DNA of 35,331 nt from Flavobacteriaceae bacterium (lineage in GTDB: Bacteria; Bacteroidota; Bacteroidia; Flavobacteriales; Flavobacteriaceae): NCBI GenBank assembly GCA_002694465.1, contig NZMG01000050.1, forward strand, positions 1 through 35,331. The letters are read 5' to 3'. The position numbers and the translations under genes are program-made. Positions 24,245-32,884 of the stretch are shown here, piece by piece (the stretch's first letter is position 1; each line of letters begins with the position of its first letter). The notes beneath the pieces were generated by a model. It was not told the origin of the DNA. It made no database searches and saw nothing but the letters and a program-made list of their open reading frames with translations.

Positions 24245-25143
24245 AAACTCTTCGCGTACCCTAAACTAATAAACCGATGGCCTTCTAAGTTTTTTGCTTC
24301 CTTGGTATTATAATGAAATCCTACACGGTATTCATTTGTTAAATACCGGTGGTGAAAATTAAAGTTGAAAAGAAATACTTCACTTTCAATGTTATTTAAT
24401 TCCAAATAGGTGTTTTTAGTAACATATTTATAGGCAAATCCTAGTGAGAAATAGATTTCTTTTTCCAAATTGTTAATTTGTCCATATGCCATACTATTTT
24501 CTAGTGAACTTCTCCTTCCAAAATATGTTATTAATTCTGGTTGAATAAGAACATCTTTTGAACCTACCACCGCCGAAGGGCTAAGAGCAAATCGAACACC
24601 AAATGGATTTGGGGCAATTGCCCATTCTTTGGCAAAATGAAAAGATAGATTTGCGTGAAAAAGATTGTCTAGTTCATTTTCCCAAGTAGGAGTTTTATAT
24701 TTTACAATATGGTCATGATACCATCTCTGAAATTGTCCTACCCCAGAAGAAGGCCCCACAATTCCTATAAGTAGATTTGTTTTGTAAAATGTATTAGATT
24801 TTACAAATGACCACCCTGTTTCTAACCCTAAAAATCCAGCATAGGGTCTATCCATTTCTTCAATTAGTCGAGTTTCTAGGTTTGTAGGAGTATACGCCTG
24901 CTGAAACAGTTTGAAGCTTACTTGCTCTTTGGTGTTTTCAAAAATGCCTTCATTTAAGCTATGTATATAAAAAAGGGAAAGACCAAAGGTATAATACCTG
25001 TCTGTGATTACTAAAAAATCATTGTCGTGAGAGATACCAAGTTGGTTTTTAGGAATTTCAGTAACGATTTGTGATGTTACTTTTAAGGCATTTCCTAAAA
25101 ATAACACTACAATGAAAAGTGAATATTTAATAACTTCGTGCAA
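24241..25143 (-). CDS. LpxR-like outer-membrane lipid A deacylase family protein, copy B
   Basis: A 300-residue protein with a signal peptide (1-25, ALKVTSQ) and a beta-barrel-like rest. It has the LpxR (DUF2219) signatures: SHDNDFLVITDRYYTFG (Asn41, Asp42, Asp48), QQAYTPTN, MDRPYAGFLG and the later PNPFGVRFALSPS. In Salmonella, LpxR removes the 3'-acyloxyacyl chain of lipid A. Whether the flavobacterial paralogue acts on lipid A is unproven. It is the second of two tandem paralogues and its start overlaps the end of the first by 17 bp. Possible catalytic His residues in WYHDHI differ from the other copy. Confidence 0.85.
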   Translation of the reverse strand: MHEVIKYSLFIVVLFLGNALKVTSQIVTEIPKNQLGISHDNDFLVITDRYYTFGLSLFYIHSLNEGIFENTKEQVSFKLFQQAYTPTNLETRLIEEMDRPYAGFLGLETGWSFVKSNTFYKTNLLIGIVGPSSGVGQFQRWYHDHIVKYKTPTWENELDNLFHANLSFHFAKEWAIAPNPFGVRFALSPSAVVGSKDVLIQPELITYFGRRSSLENSMAYGQINNLEKEIYFSLGFAYKYVTKNTYLELNNIESEVFLFNFNFHHRYLTNEYRVGFHYNTKEAKNLEGHRFISLGYAKSF

Positions 25144-26038
25144 GCGTTAGGGTCATATATAAATGCGGTTCTGCTGCTCTATTTCTGGGTGTTTCAAAAT
25201 TGTAGGTAAACTTAATATCGTTTCTTCCTTTTCTGTAGTACAATTCAAAATTATAAAGAAAAAGTTGGTTGTAAGGTGTTACGGTAAACGTAGATCTGTC
25301 ATTCAAGAGATTTCCTTCTAACATGGCATCATGAAATACATATCGATACCCCAAACGAATGGCAAAAAATAATTCTCGTTCGCCTGTTGTTCCTAATTGT
25401 TTGTAGGCCGTGGTTTCGGTAATAGGACTTCTTTTTCCGAAGTAAAATACAGCATCTTGCTCCAGATACATATCTCTAGTTCCAAAACCTAACGATGGAT
25501 TTATCGCAAAATGAACACTAAACGGATTGGGTTGAAACTTAATTTCATAGGCATAGTTAACGTACAAGTTCGCATGGAGACTCATGGCTATTTGGTCGTT
25601 CCAGGTAGAGGTTTGAGAATCTGTTGCAACAGCAGTGTGAAACAAGCTTTGGAGTCCTTCGGCACCAGACATTTGCCCCGTAAATCCCATGGCTAATTTA
25701 TACTCTAGAAACCTCTTTTGATTGGCTAATGAGTATTCAGTTAAAAACCCTAAGATTCCTGCATAGGGTCTGTCAAAGTATACTGTGTTGGTCTCCGTAA
25801 TGTTTGAAGGGGTGTAAATCTCCTGAAACAAATAAAACCCAAAATGTTTTTTTTGAAGTGTGTCTTTACCGGGTTCTATAAGGCTACGAAGCCCTAAAAA
25901 ACTTCCAGTTGAGTAGTACTGATCTGTAAAATGAAGGAAATCGTTATCGTGACGTAATTCAAATTGTTTTGTATAAACCCTCTTTTCTGAAATTGAAGTA
26001 GTGTCCTTTTGTCCATAAACAGAAGGTATTGCTACCAT
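25127..26038 (-). CDS. LpxR-like outer-membrane lipid A deacylase family protein, copy A (start uncertain)
   Basis: From ATG at 26038 the protein has 303 residues with the LpxR pattern: RHDNDFLHFTDQYYSTG (Asn32, Asp33), QEIYTPSN, FDRPYAGILG and PNPFSVHFAINPS. This start leaves a signal peptide of only MVAIPSVYGQ, which is too short and has no positive charge. The same frame is open upstream for 17 codons to a stop at 26087-26089 and would encode NSKLSYFILCIIA directly in front, completing a normal signal peptide. No ATG, GTG or TTG exists there; ATT at 26080 or ATC at 26083 would have to be used. It is 58 bp downstream of the GT2 gene and precedes its paralogue with a 17-bp overlap. Confidence 0.8.
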   Translation of the reverse strand: MVAIPSVYGQKDTTSISEKRVYTKQFELRHDNDFLHFTDQYYSTGSFLGLRSLIEPGKDTLQKKHFGFYLFQEIYTPSNITETNTVYFDRPYAGILGFLTEYSLANQKRFLEYKLAMGFTGQMSGAEGLQSLFHTAVATDSQTSTWNDQIAMSLHANLYVNYAYEIKFQPNPFSVHFAINPSLGFGTRDMYLEQDAVFYFGKRSPITETTAYKQLGTTGERELFFAIRLGYRYVFHDAMLEGNLLNDRSTFTVTPYNQLFLYNFELYYRKGRNDIKFTYNFETPRNRAAEPHLYMTLTLARSY

Positions 26039-26096
26039 TGCAATAATACATAAAATGAAATAGGAAAGCTTCGAGTTAATGATGTGCTATATTTTA

Positions 26097-27587
26097 TTAT
26101 ACTTTACTCGTTATACTTTTGAAAAATACAAAACCAAAACCAATAAACAACATTAAGTGAAAAGGAAACAGTCCAAAATCACCTCCTTGGTTTCCAACAA
26201 CAAAGGCGCTATACATTCCAAAGGCAAAATAAAGCATTAAAAGCCCTTCAATTATCACGTTTGCTGAAATTCCTTTTTTAAGATATTTATTCGTTCGCCA
26301 ATTATCCTTTAAACTACTTAAATTGAATTTTGGCGTGCGTATAAATTCACTTTTTTTACCAAAATGACCTTCCAAAACAGCGACTGTATTATGCACCGAA
26401 AATCCCATAGCTATGGAGAAAAAGACAAAAAACATGCCTACGTATTCAATAAACTTTATAAATCCTCCACCATAGGTCTTTTTGAAGGTGTACCAATAGC
26501 AAATAAAAAAGATGAGGGTGCTTAATACAAAAAAGCTCATCACGATAAAGTACATTTTTAAATGGGCATATTCATTTTTAATATACAACATCGGGATGCT
26601 TAAAAGCGCCACAACCAAAACACTTAAAAACATGGTACTATTCAATAAATGAAGAATCCCATGAACCTTTGTTTTAAATGGAATCGTTTTATTGGTGATT
26701 ACCTTCCAAGACATTTTCTGAAAATTCTCTGCCCCTCCTTTATTCCATCTAAATTGTTGTGAACGGGCTGCGCTAATCACCACAGGAAGTTCTGCAGGGG
26801 TTTCCACCCCTTCCAGATATTTAAACTTCCAGTTTTTTAATTGGGCACGGTAACTTAAGTCTAAATCTTCGGTAAGTGTATCGCCTTGCCAATTCCCAGC
26901 GTCTAGGATACATTCTTTACGCCACACACCAGCGGTACCGTTAAAATTAATAAAATGTCCCTGGTTGTTTCTACCTGCTTGTTCTAGTGTGAAATGTACG
27001 TCCAAAGCAAAGGCTTGGACTCTTGTAAGGATAGAATAGTCCTTATTTAAATGTCCCCAACGTGTTTGTACCACCCCAATTTTAGCATCTTTAAAATAGG
27101 GGATGGTTTTAAGTAACCAGTCCTTTTTAGGAAGGAAATCGGCATCAAAAATGGCTATAAATTCTCCTTTGGCAGTTTTTAACCCTTCTTTTAAAGCACC
27201 CGCTTTATAGCCTTTTCGGTCTTCTCGGGTTACATGGTGGATATTTATTCCTTTATGCTGAAGTTCTTTAATATGAAGTGCTGTTTGCTCAAAAGACTCA
27301 TCTGTAGAGTCATCTAATACCTGAATTTCTAGTTTTCCCTCAGGATATTCAATTTGCGCAATGTTTGTAAGCAGTCGTTCCATAACGTATAATTCGTTAT
27401 AAACTGGCAATTGAATGGTTACATATGGAGTTTCTTCAGGTTTTGTTAAATCGAATTTAGGGCTTTCTTTATCATTTTTTTTTGCACGTAAATAATTGAA
27501 TAGCAGGTTGAGTTGTGCCAATGCGTAGAAGAAAATAAGCAAAAGAGCAATAGAGTAAATTATAATTACAACGGTTTCCCAGATCAT
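26097..27587 (-). CDS. Membrane GT2 glycosyltransferase (cellulose-synthase/ceramide-glucosyltransferase-like)
   Basis: A 496-residue processive-type GT2 enzyme. An N-terminal transmembrane helix (about 5-28) precedes the catalytic domain, with VLDDSTD (Asp92-Asp93), FDADF (Asp148-x-Asp150), TLTEDLDLSYR (Asp241) and QQFRW (Gln277, Arg280, Trp281), the complete D,D,D,QxxRW set. Four or five transmembrane helices follow (about 310-495). It could polymerise a polysaccharide or glycosylate a lipid; no BcsB- or PgaB-like partner is nearby, which favours a lipid acceptor (inference). It overlaps the small GT2 gene upstream by 4 bp (ATGA). Confidence 0.87.
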   Translation of the reverse strand: MIWETVVIIIYSIALLLIFFYALAQLNLLFNYLRAKKNDKESPKFDLTKPEETPYVTIQLPVYNELYVMERLLTNIAQIEYPEGKLEIQVLDDSTDESFEQTALHIKELQHKGINIHHVTREDRKGYKAGALKEGLKTAKGEFIAIFDADFLPKKDWLLKTIPYFKDAKIGVVQTRWGHLNKDYSILTRVQAFALDVHFTLEQAGRNNQGHFINFNGTAGVWRKECILDAGNWQGDTLTEDLDLSYRAQLKNWKFKYLEGVETPAELPVVISAARSQQFRWNKGGAENFQKMSWKVITNKTIPFKTKVHGILHLLNSTMFLSVLVVALLSIPMLYIKNEYAHLKMYFIVMSFFVLSTLIFFICYWYTFKKTYGGGFIKFIEYVGMFFVFFSIAMGFSVHNTVAVLEGHFGKKSEFIRTPKFNLSSLKDNWRTNKYLKKGISANVIIEGLLMLYFAFGMYSAFVVGNQGGDFGLFPFHLMLFIGFGFVFFKSITSKV

Positions 27588-28279
27588 TTTTTAAAGCTGT
27601 ATTTAAAAATCCAACTTAAGATTTTAACACCCGCAAAGATAGCACCTTTTATGGTTCCTGAAACTTTTGAAACACCTATTCTATTGCGGTATGGAATAGG
27701 AATTTCGAGATAGTTATATTTTTTCTTTAAAACCTTTAATTGCATCTCTACGGTCCAACCATAGGTTTTGTCTTCCATGTTTAAACCTAACAGCACGGGA
27801 TATTTAATAGCACGAAAAGGTCCTAGGTCGGTAAATCTTGAATTAAAAAATAGTTTCATCAAGTTGGTTGCCAACCAGTTTCCAAAAAGTTGTGGAATTG
27901 TCATTGACCCTTTTTCTCGTAGGCTTTTAACCCTAGCTCCAATAACAAAGTCAATATTATTCTCGATAATAGGGGTTACAATTTCGGAAAGCTTTTCAGG
28001 GTAGTCACTGTAATCTCCATCAAGAAAAACAACAATGTCTGGCTTTTCAGAAAGACTAGCGATATACTCCATTCCATTTAAACAGGCATATCCGTATCCT
28101 TTGTTTGTTTCTGAAAGGACTGTTGCTCCTGCTTTTTTAGCTACTTCCGAAGTACGGTCGGTAGAACTATTATCCACCACGATTATTTCTGAAACTATTT
28201 TCGGGATATCTTGAATAACCAAAGCAATAGAAGCTTCTTCGTTATAAGCGGGAATAATGACTTTAATATTTTGGGGCAT
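27584..28279 (-). CDS. GT2 glycosyltransferase, DPM1/polyprenyl-phosphate sugar transferase-like
   Basis: A 231-residue cytosolic GT-A enzyme with VIIPAYNEEASI (nucleotide binding), VVDNSSTDRT, the metal site FLDGDYSDYP and YGWTVEMQLKVLKKKYNYLEIPIPY near the end, as in dolichol-phosphate mannose synthase-like enzymes. It lacks C-terminal membrane helices. It may charge a polyprenyl phosphate with a sugar used by membrane glycosyltransferases such as the GT-C protein at 20450-21847 (inference). It shares ATGA with the processive GT2 and starts 20 bp after the iron-sulfur protein gene. Confidence 0.85.
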   Translation of the reverse strand: MPQNIKVIIPAYNEEASIALVIQDIPKIVSEIIVVDNSSTDRTSEVAKKAGATVLSETNKGYGYACLNGMEYIASLSEKPDIVVFLDGDYSDYPEKLSEIVTPIIENNIDFVIGARVKSLREKGSMTIPQLFGNWLATNLMKLFFNSRFTDLGPFRAIKYPVLLGLNMEDKTYGWTVEMQLKVLKKKYNYLEIPIPYRNRIGVSKVSGTIKGAIFAGVKILSWIFKYSFKK

Positions 28280-28299
28280 GTAGAAAAGCTTTCTAAAGA

Positions 28300-29889
28300 T
28301 TAATTATTATTTACGTACTTCATTAAATCCACATCGTTTCCTAGTAAAATTTCATTCCCCTGAATACGATCTTCAAGAGGACCATTTTCTAATTTTAAAA
28401 CCCCTCTTGGACACACCGCTGAGCAAATTCCGCATCCCACACAACTGGCTCGCACAATGTTTTCACCCTTTTGAGCATAGGCTCGAACATCGATCCCCAT
28501 TTCGCAATAGGTGGAGCAATTTCCACAAGAAATACATTGTCCTCCATTTGTGGTAATTCTAAATTTTGAAAACAATCGTTGTTGCAATCCTAAAATTGCC
28601 GCCATAGGACAACCAAATCGACACCAAACTCGACTCCCAAAAATAGGGTAGAAGCCTGTACCAATAACACCACTAAACACAGCGCCAATTAAAAAACCAT
28701 ACGACTTCCGAAGTGTTTCTGCTTCAAAAAAGAACAGCTTACTTCCCGATGCGTAATGAATGGCTATAAACGAAAGCACAATCACTAAATAACCTACGGC
28801 TCCATAACGAGCATCCTGCTTTAATTCATCTTTCTTGAAATACCAAATCACAGCAAATAGCACAGCAAGGAAAACCGCAACCCCTATTAAAAACACATCT
28901 TTTGTAAGCCAATATTTTTCAGCATCATACCCTAAGTAAGTTGAAATAACCGCTGTAGTCATCACAATGACAAAAACCAACACACTATGGATGACCCATC
29001 GCTCTACTTTCCAGGCAAATTGGCTTTTATCGCTTAAGTGTCTAAAGGAATCACCTGCGGTTTCGGCTAATCCTCCACAGCCACATACCCAACTACAATA
29101 CCAACGTTTTCCATATTTGTAGGTAAGAATAGGGGTAATCACGAAAATAGAAATTACACCAAAAACTAATAGCGCAAGTCCCACATCTCCCGAAGAGATA
29201 AAGCTATCGACCCTGTATTGTTCAAAATTGTAATAGTTAAGGGGCCAAATATTTTTTAAATCGTAATAGGGGAGATTAAAGCTTTCAGAATTTAATCGCG
29301 CCATAAATTCGGGTATCAAAAAAGCAAACGCCGTTTGAAAAAACATAACGCTTATGGTGCGTAGTTTTTCGTACCGATTGTGACGGTATTTCCAGATAAA
29401 CTTAATTCCGAAGGCAAAAATAGCCACCGTGTATAAGGTTCCGTATACAAACCACTGACTGGCTGGGTTGCCACTTAACAATCTACTTAAGGGATCAAAA
29501 AGGGCAATGATTCCAGTATTTGTGCCTTCAGAACGTAAACCCAAAAACTGTGGAAAGAAATAGAGAATGATGTAAAATCCAGTAAGGGAGAGTCCCGCAA
29601 TCCATGCCCAAAAACCTCGACTGGAAATAGATTTAAACCAAACACCATCGTTTTTTATTCCTTCTTGAGTGTTAGCATAGGCTGCTTTTGCAAACAATAT
29701 GATTCCTGCCGTAAGTGCCAGAAGCGAAAGGGTCAACCAAAGTCCTTTGTTAGGAAAATTTACATTGAATCCAGCTAAGAGTATAATCATTAATCCTGAT
29801 AAGCCTAACACGGTGGCAACTTTTTGAAGCCCATTTAAGCTTTTAGGGGGTTGTCCTGTTAAAGACATATCTCTTTGTACAGTACTCAT
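28300..29889 (-). CDS. Polytopic membrane 4Fe-4S protein (NapH/NosR-like)
   Basis: A 529-residue protein with about ten transmembrane helices. There are two Cys motifs at the membrane face, WYCSWVCGCGG (Cys265, 269, 271) and WCRFGCP (Cys423, 427), as in NapH/NosR/CcoG-type proteins. A C-terminal bacterial ferredoxin domain has two CxxCxxCxxxC clusters (Cys452, 455, 458, 462 and Cys483, 486, 489, 493). It is predicted to pass electrons across or along the inner membrane. No nap, nos or cco genes are nearby. The directly upstream FAD oxidoreductase overlaps by 4 bp and is the likely electron-donor partner (inference). Confidence 0.87.
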   Translation of the reverse strand: MSTVQRDMSLTGQPPKSLNGLQKVATVLGLSGLMIILLAGFNVNFPNKGLWLTLSLLALTAGIILFAKAAYANTQEGIKNDGVWFKSISSRGFWAWIAGLSLTGFYIILYFFPQFLGLRSEGTNTGIIALFDPLSRLLSGNPASQWFVYGTLYTVAIFAFGIKFIWKYRHNRYEKLRTISVMFFQTAFAFLIPEFMARLNSESFNLPYYDLKNIWPLNYYNFEQYRVDSFISSGDVGLALLVFGVISIFVITPILTYKYGKRWYCSWVCGCGGLAETAGDSFRHLSDKSQFAWKVERWVIHSVLVFVIVMTTAVISTYLGYDAEKYWLTKDVFLIGVAVFLAVLFAVIWYFKKDELKQDARYGAVGYLVIVLSFIAIHYASGSKLFFFEAETLRKSYGFLIGAVFSGVIGTGFYPIFGSRVWCRFGCPMAAILGLQQRLFSKFRITTNGGQCISCGNCSTYCEMGIDVRAYAQKGENIVRASCVGCGICSAVCPRGVLKLENGPLEDRIQGNEILLGNDVDLMKYVNNN

Positions 29890-31196
29890 GAGCTTATGGT
29901 TTGAAATTGATTTGTATAGGCTGAAAGGATTTCATTTTCGAAAGTTGCATAAAATTCTGGGTCGAAGTTGGCTTTAGAAAGATGCTGCATGACATAATCG
30001 GTCGATTTTTCTTCCGTAAGCCATCGATCAAAAATTTCATGCTTCATTCGTATTCCGAAGGTATTGATTCCTAAAAAAGCTCCAGAATCTTTGTCGGTGG
30101 CAACGGTAATGCATTTGGTATCGTCTTTATGTTTCCAGTGAAAATGGATTTCATTTTCTTTTTTATTTCGTTCGCTATTAACCCATCCGTAGGTTTGATA
30201 TTCGATATCAAAAAACTTGGCACTATTAAACCAATGTCCTGGCTTGTATTCGGTTTTGGTGCCACAAATAGTTTGCGCAACGGTTTCACCCATCATGCGT
30301 CCAGTGTACCAAACGGCTTCTATAGCTCTTCGGTTCCCAATGGGTTGGTATTGCTCGGCACAATCGCCAATAGCATATATATCATCAAAGTTAGTTTCCA
30401 AATAAGGATTCACCTTCACTCCCCTGCCAAGTTCAATTCCGCTGGATTTTAAAAAATCTATATTGGGTGTAACGCCCGCTGTAAGTCCCACAAAGTCACA
30501 AGGTATTTCCTCTCCAGTTTCTTCAATAATCACCGCATTGGCTTTTCCATTTTCATCGGAAACAATTTCCTTTAAATTGGTAGAAAGCCGTAAATCGATA
30601 TGATGACTTTTAATGTGTCGGTTCAACATTTCACTTTCGCCTTTGGGAAGTACCCCATTCCAAAAACTACTTTCGCGTACGAGAAAAGTAACAGGGATTT
30701 TTCGGGTCGAAAGCATCTCGGCCAATTCAATCCCAATTAGTCCTCCACCTACAATCACGGCTTTTTTACACACGATTTTATTAGGGGCAAATTGTTCTAA
30801 ATATTCCAAATCTTGAAACGAATACAACCCCCTTACACCCTCCAAATCTTGACCTGGCCATCCAAATTTATTCGATTTTGAACCTACGGCAATAATGAGC
30901 TTGTCAAAAGCCATTTCCTCACCATCATTAAAAATGATTTTTTTGTCTTTCCGTTTTACTTCAGAAACAAATCCTTTTTTAAGATCGATTCTGTTTTTTT
31001 TCCAAAAAGAATCTTCATAGGGTTTGGTGTGTTCATATTTCATATGTCCCATGTAGATATACATGAGTGCTGTTCTTGAAAAGAAATAATCAGTTTCAGC
31101 AGAAATAATGGTAATTCGTTTATTGGAACGTTTTCGAATATGCCTTGCGGCGGTAACCCCAGAAATTCCATTTCCAATAATGACAATATGTTCCAT
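29886..31196 (-). CDS. FAD/NAD(P)-dependent oxidoreductase (nitrite/ferredoxin reductase-like)
   Basis: A 436-residue cytoplasmic flavoprotein of the pyridine-nucleotide disulphide reductase class 3 type. It has the FAD-binding IIGNGISGVTAARHI at residue 5, the NAD(P)-binding VIVGGGLIGIELAEML (about 147-162), and IYAIGDCAEQ (about 268-277). These enzymes shuttle electrons between NAD(P)H and small iron-sulfur proteins. The C-terminal 120 residues do not match a known extra domain, and there is no BFD-like [2Fe-2S] domain as in NirB. It overlaps the membrane 4Fe-4S gene by 4 bp, so the two should form one electron-transfer unit. First gene of the long minus-strand run to 24241. Confidence 0.87.
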   Translation of the reverse strand: MEHIVIIGNGISGVTAARHIRKRSNKRITIISAETDYFFSRTALMYIYMGHMKYEHTKPYEDSFWKKNRIDLKKGFVSEVKRKDKKIIFNDGEEMAFDKLIIAVGSKSNKFGWPGQDLEGVRGLYSFQDLEYLEQFAPNKIVCKKAVIVGGGLIGIELAEMLSTRKIPVTFLVRESSFWNGVLPKGESEMLNRHIKSHHIDLRLSTNLKEIVSDENGKANAVIIEETGEEIPCDFVGLTAGVTPNIDFLKSSGIELGRGVKVNPYLETNFDDIYAIGDCAEQYQPIGNRRAIEAVWYTGRMMGETVAQTICGTKTEYKPGHWFNSAKFFDIEYQTYGWVNSERNKKENEIHFHWKHKDDTKCITVATDKDSGAFLGINTFGIRMKHEIFDRWLTEEKSTDYVMQHLSKANFDPEFYATFENEILSAYTNQFQTISS

Positions 31197-31293
31197 AGGC
31201 TTTTGCGAGTTGTAGTCTTATGTCGCATTTAAAGTTACATACATTACAAAATTCCTCCAATTTATATTGATAATAAATTGTATTTTTCGGGAG

Positions 31294-32298
31294 ATGAGAA
31301 AAACGCTAATGCTATTTTATCTATTAAGTTTCGTTTTTTTTGGGTGCGCTCAAATGGACGAAACTTCCATAAACGGTGTAAGTTTTGTAGCTTCTCCAGA
31401 TTCGCTTCAGCAAATCCAAATACAGCCTATTAAAGAGATACATGCCAATTACGCAGCCATTATGCCTTTTGGGTTTATTAGAACGTTAGATCATCCTGAA
31501 ATCATTTTTGATACTGATAGGCAATGGTTTGGAGAAACGTCTGCAGGTGCTTCACAATATATCGAATTGCTTCACAAAGATGGGATAGAGGTGATGATGA
31601 AACCTCAAATTTGGATATGGAGAGGGGAGTTTACAGGAAATTTAAAAATGAATTCTGAAGAAGATTGGATACAACTTGAAAATGAGTACCGTAATTTTAT
31701 TTTAACCTACGCGAAACTTGCAGAGACAACTCAAGTAAAAGTATTTTGTATTGGGACAGAGCTAGAACAATTTGTAATGCAACGCCCCACTTATTGGAAA
31801 CACCTTATTGCAGAAATAAAAAAAGTGTACTCAGGAAAGTTAACTTACGCGGCCAATTGGGATGAGTACAAGAGAGTTCCTTTTTGGGATCAATTGGACT
31901 ATATTGGGGTAGATGCCTATTTTCCAATTTCTGAAGCTCAAACCCCTTCTTTAGAAGAATCCAAAGCTGGCTGGAAACCGTGGAAAGAAGAGCTTAAAAC
32001 TGTTTCAGAGAAGTTTGATAAACCCATTTTATTCACCGAATATGGATACCGAAGCGTTGACTTTGCTGGAAGGGAACCTTGGGATAGCAATCACGAATTA
32101 CCATCCATAAACTTCGAAGCTCAAACCAATTTATTGGAAGGCCTTTACCAGGAAATTTGGAATGAACCATGGTTTGCTGGAGGATTTATTTGGAAGTGGT
32201 TTATTGCTCATGGAAAAGTAGGGGGAGAAAAGGACAACCAGTTTACCCCACAAAATAAGCCCGCTCAACAAAGTGTAAAGCGGGCTTATAAAAACTAA
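31294..32298 (+). CDS. GH113-like TIM-barrel glycoside hydrolase lipoprotein
   Basis: The start is ATG at 31294 (334 aa), with a lipoprotein signal MRKTLMLFYLLSFVFFGC and Cys18. The mature protein is one TIM barrel with the clan GH-A layout. Glu156 in FCIGTELEQF is the probable acid/base and Glu249 in ILFTEYGYRS the nucleophile; IGVDAYFP and GGFIWKWF support the assignment. GH113 enzymes are beta-mannanases; other barrel families are possible. Anchored in the membrane, it may trim external mannan or similar glycans. It is divergent from the FAD oxidoreductase gene. A strong hairpin overlaps its final codons. Confidence 0.85.
   Translation: MRKTLMLFYLLSFVFFGCAQMDETSINGVSFVASPDSLQQIQIQPIKEIHANYAAIMPFGFIRTLDHPEIIFDTDRQWFGETSAGASQYIELLHKDGIEVMMKPQIWIWRGEFTGNLKMNSEEDWIQLENEYRNFILTYAKLAETTQVKVFCIGTELEQFVMQRPTYWKHLIAEIKKVYSGKLTYAANWDEYKRVPFWDQLDYIGVDAYFPISEAQTPSLEESKAGWKPWKEELKTVSEKFDKPILFTEYGYRSVDFAGREPWDSNHELPSINFEAQTNLLEGLYQEIWNEPWFAGGFIWKWFIAHGKVGGEKDNQFTPQNKPAQQSVKRAYKN
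32255..32289. terminator. Hairpin inside the end of the GH113 gene
   Basis: ATAAGCCCGCT (32255-32265) and its complement (32279-32289) form an 11-bp stem with a 13-nt loop, ending 9 bp before the stop. On the minus strand it is followed by TTTTG, so it fits best as the terminator of the convergent 32315-32626 gene. On the plus strand the T-run is missing. Confidence 0.5.
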
Positions 32299-32314
32299 CC
32301 GATGAAACAATAAT

Positions 32315-32626
32315 TTAATGCCTATCTATATCAATGCTTGATATTAGCGTTGAATTACGAGCACCTAACATTTGGTTCTTAATAATAACGTTTTCTAACT
32401 TGAAATTTAATTCTTTTAGGGCCATAGATAGCACAACAGTTTTTTGAACTGAAGGTTTTCTATTTGTAACAGAATCTGTTTGAAGAGTAATAAGTGTAGT
32501 TGTATTACTGACTTTACTTTCTGAATTAATTTTTAAATCAACTTCTTCTTGAGCCATACTACCATAAGAGGTTACAATAATCGAAAGAAATGCGATTTTT
32601 TTAATGTAAGTGATGAGGGGCTTCAT
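32315..32626 (-). CDS. Small secreted protein, unknown
   Basis: A 103-residue protein with a signal peptide (MKPLITYIKKIAFLSIIVTSYGSMAQ). The 77-residue mature part (EEVDLKINSESKVSNTT, then KELNFKLENVIIKN) has no recognisable motif. It is monocistronic, with its own promoter having both boxes (32718-32749) and a hairpin after the stop in the neighbouring gene. Convergent with the GH113 gene, 16 bp apart. Confidence 0.7.
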   Translation of the reverse strand: MKPLITYIKKIAFLSIIVTSYGSMAQEEVDLKINSESKVSNTTTLITLQTDSVTNRKPSVQKTVVLSMALKELNFKLENVIIKNQMLGARNSTLISSIDIDRH

Positions 32627-32717
32627 AATTACAATTTTGAAAATGAATTAGATTTTGTTTGTAGGTAATTCGTAATTATTTAATTTGAAATACAGCAATA
32701 CGAAAATTCCTACAATA

Positions 32718-32749
32718 CAAATGTATTAAATATTACTTCTGAAAAACAA
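32718..32749 (-). promoter_or_regulatory. Bacteroidota-type promoter (TTG-N21-TAnnTTTG)
   Basis: Minus strand TTG (32749-32747), 21 nt, TACATTTG (32725-32718). Both elements fit the consensus and the spacing is within the usual 17-23. It points toward the small secreted protein, with a leader of about 85 nt. The rest of 32627-32884 is very AT-rich and holds nothing else I can name. Confidence 0.6.
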
Positions 32750-32884
32750 ATAATTCCTACGTAAAATACATAAAACCAACACATTATAGATTAAGTGTAT
32801 AATATTTCCGTTGAAAGACAATAACTACATATTTAATTTTTCAGAAAACAACAACTTTTTGTAAGATTTGAATTGTTGAAAGGG

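Noticed and set aside
32820..32884. Terminator for the TIGR04283 glycosyltransferase (CAACAA...TTGTTG)
   Set aside because: The stem is only 6 bp, AT-rich, with an 18-nt loop; too weak to call.
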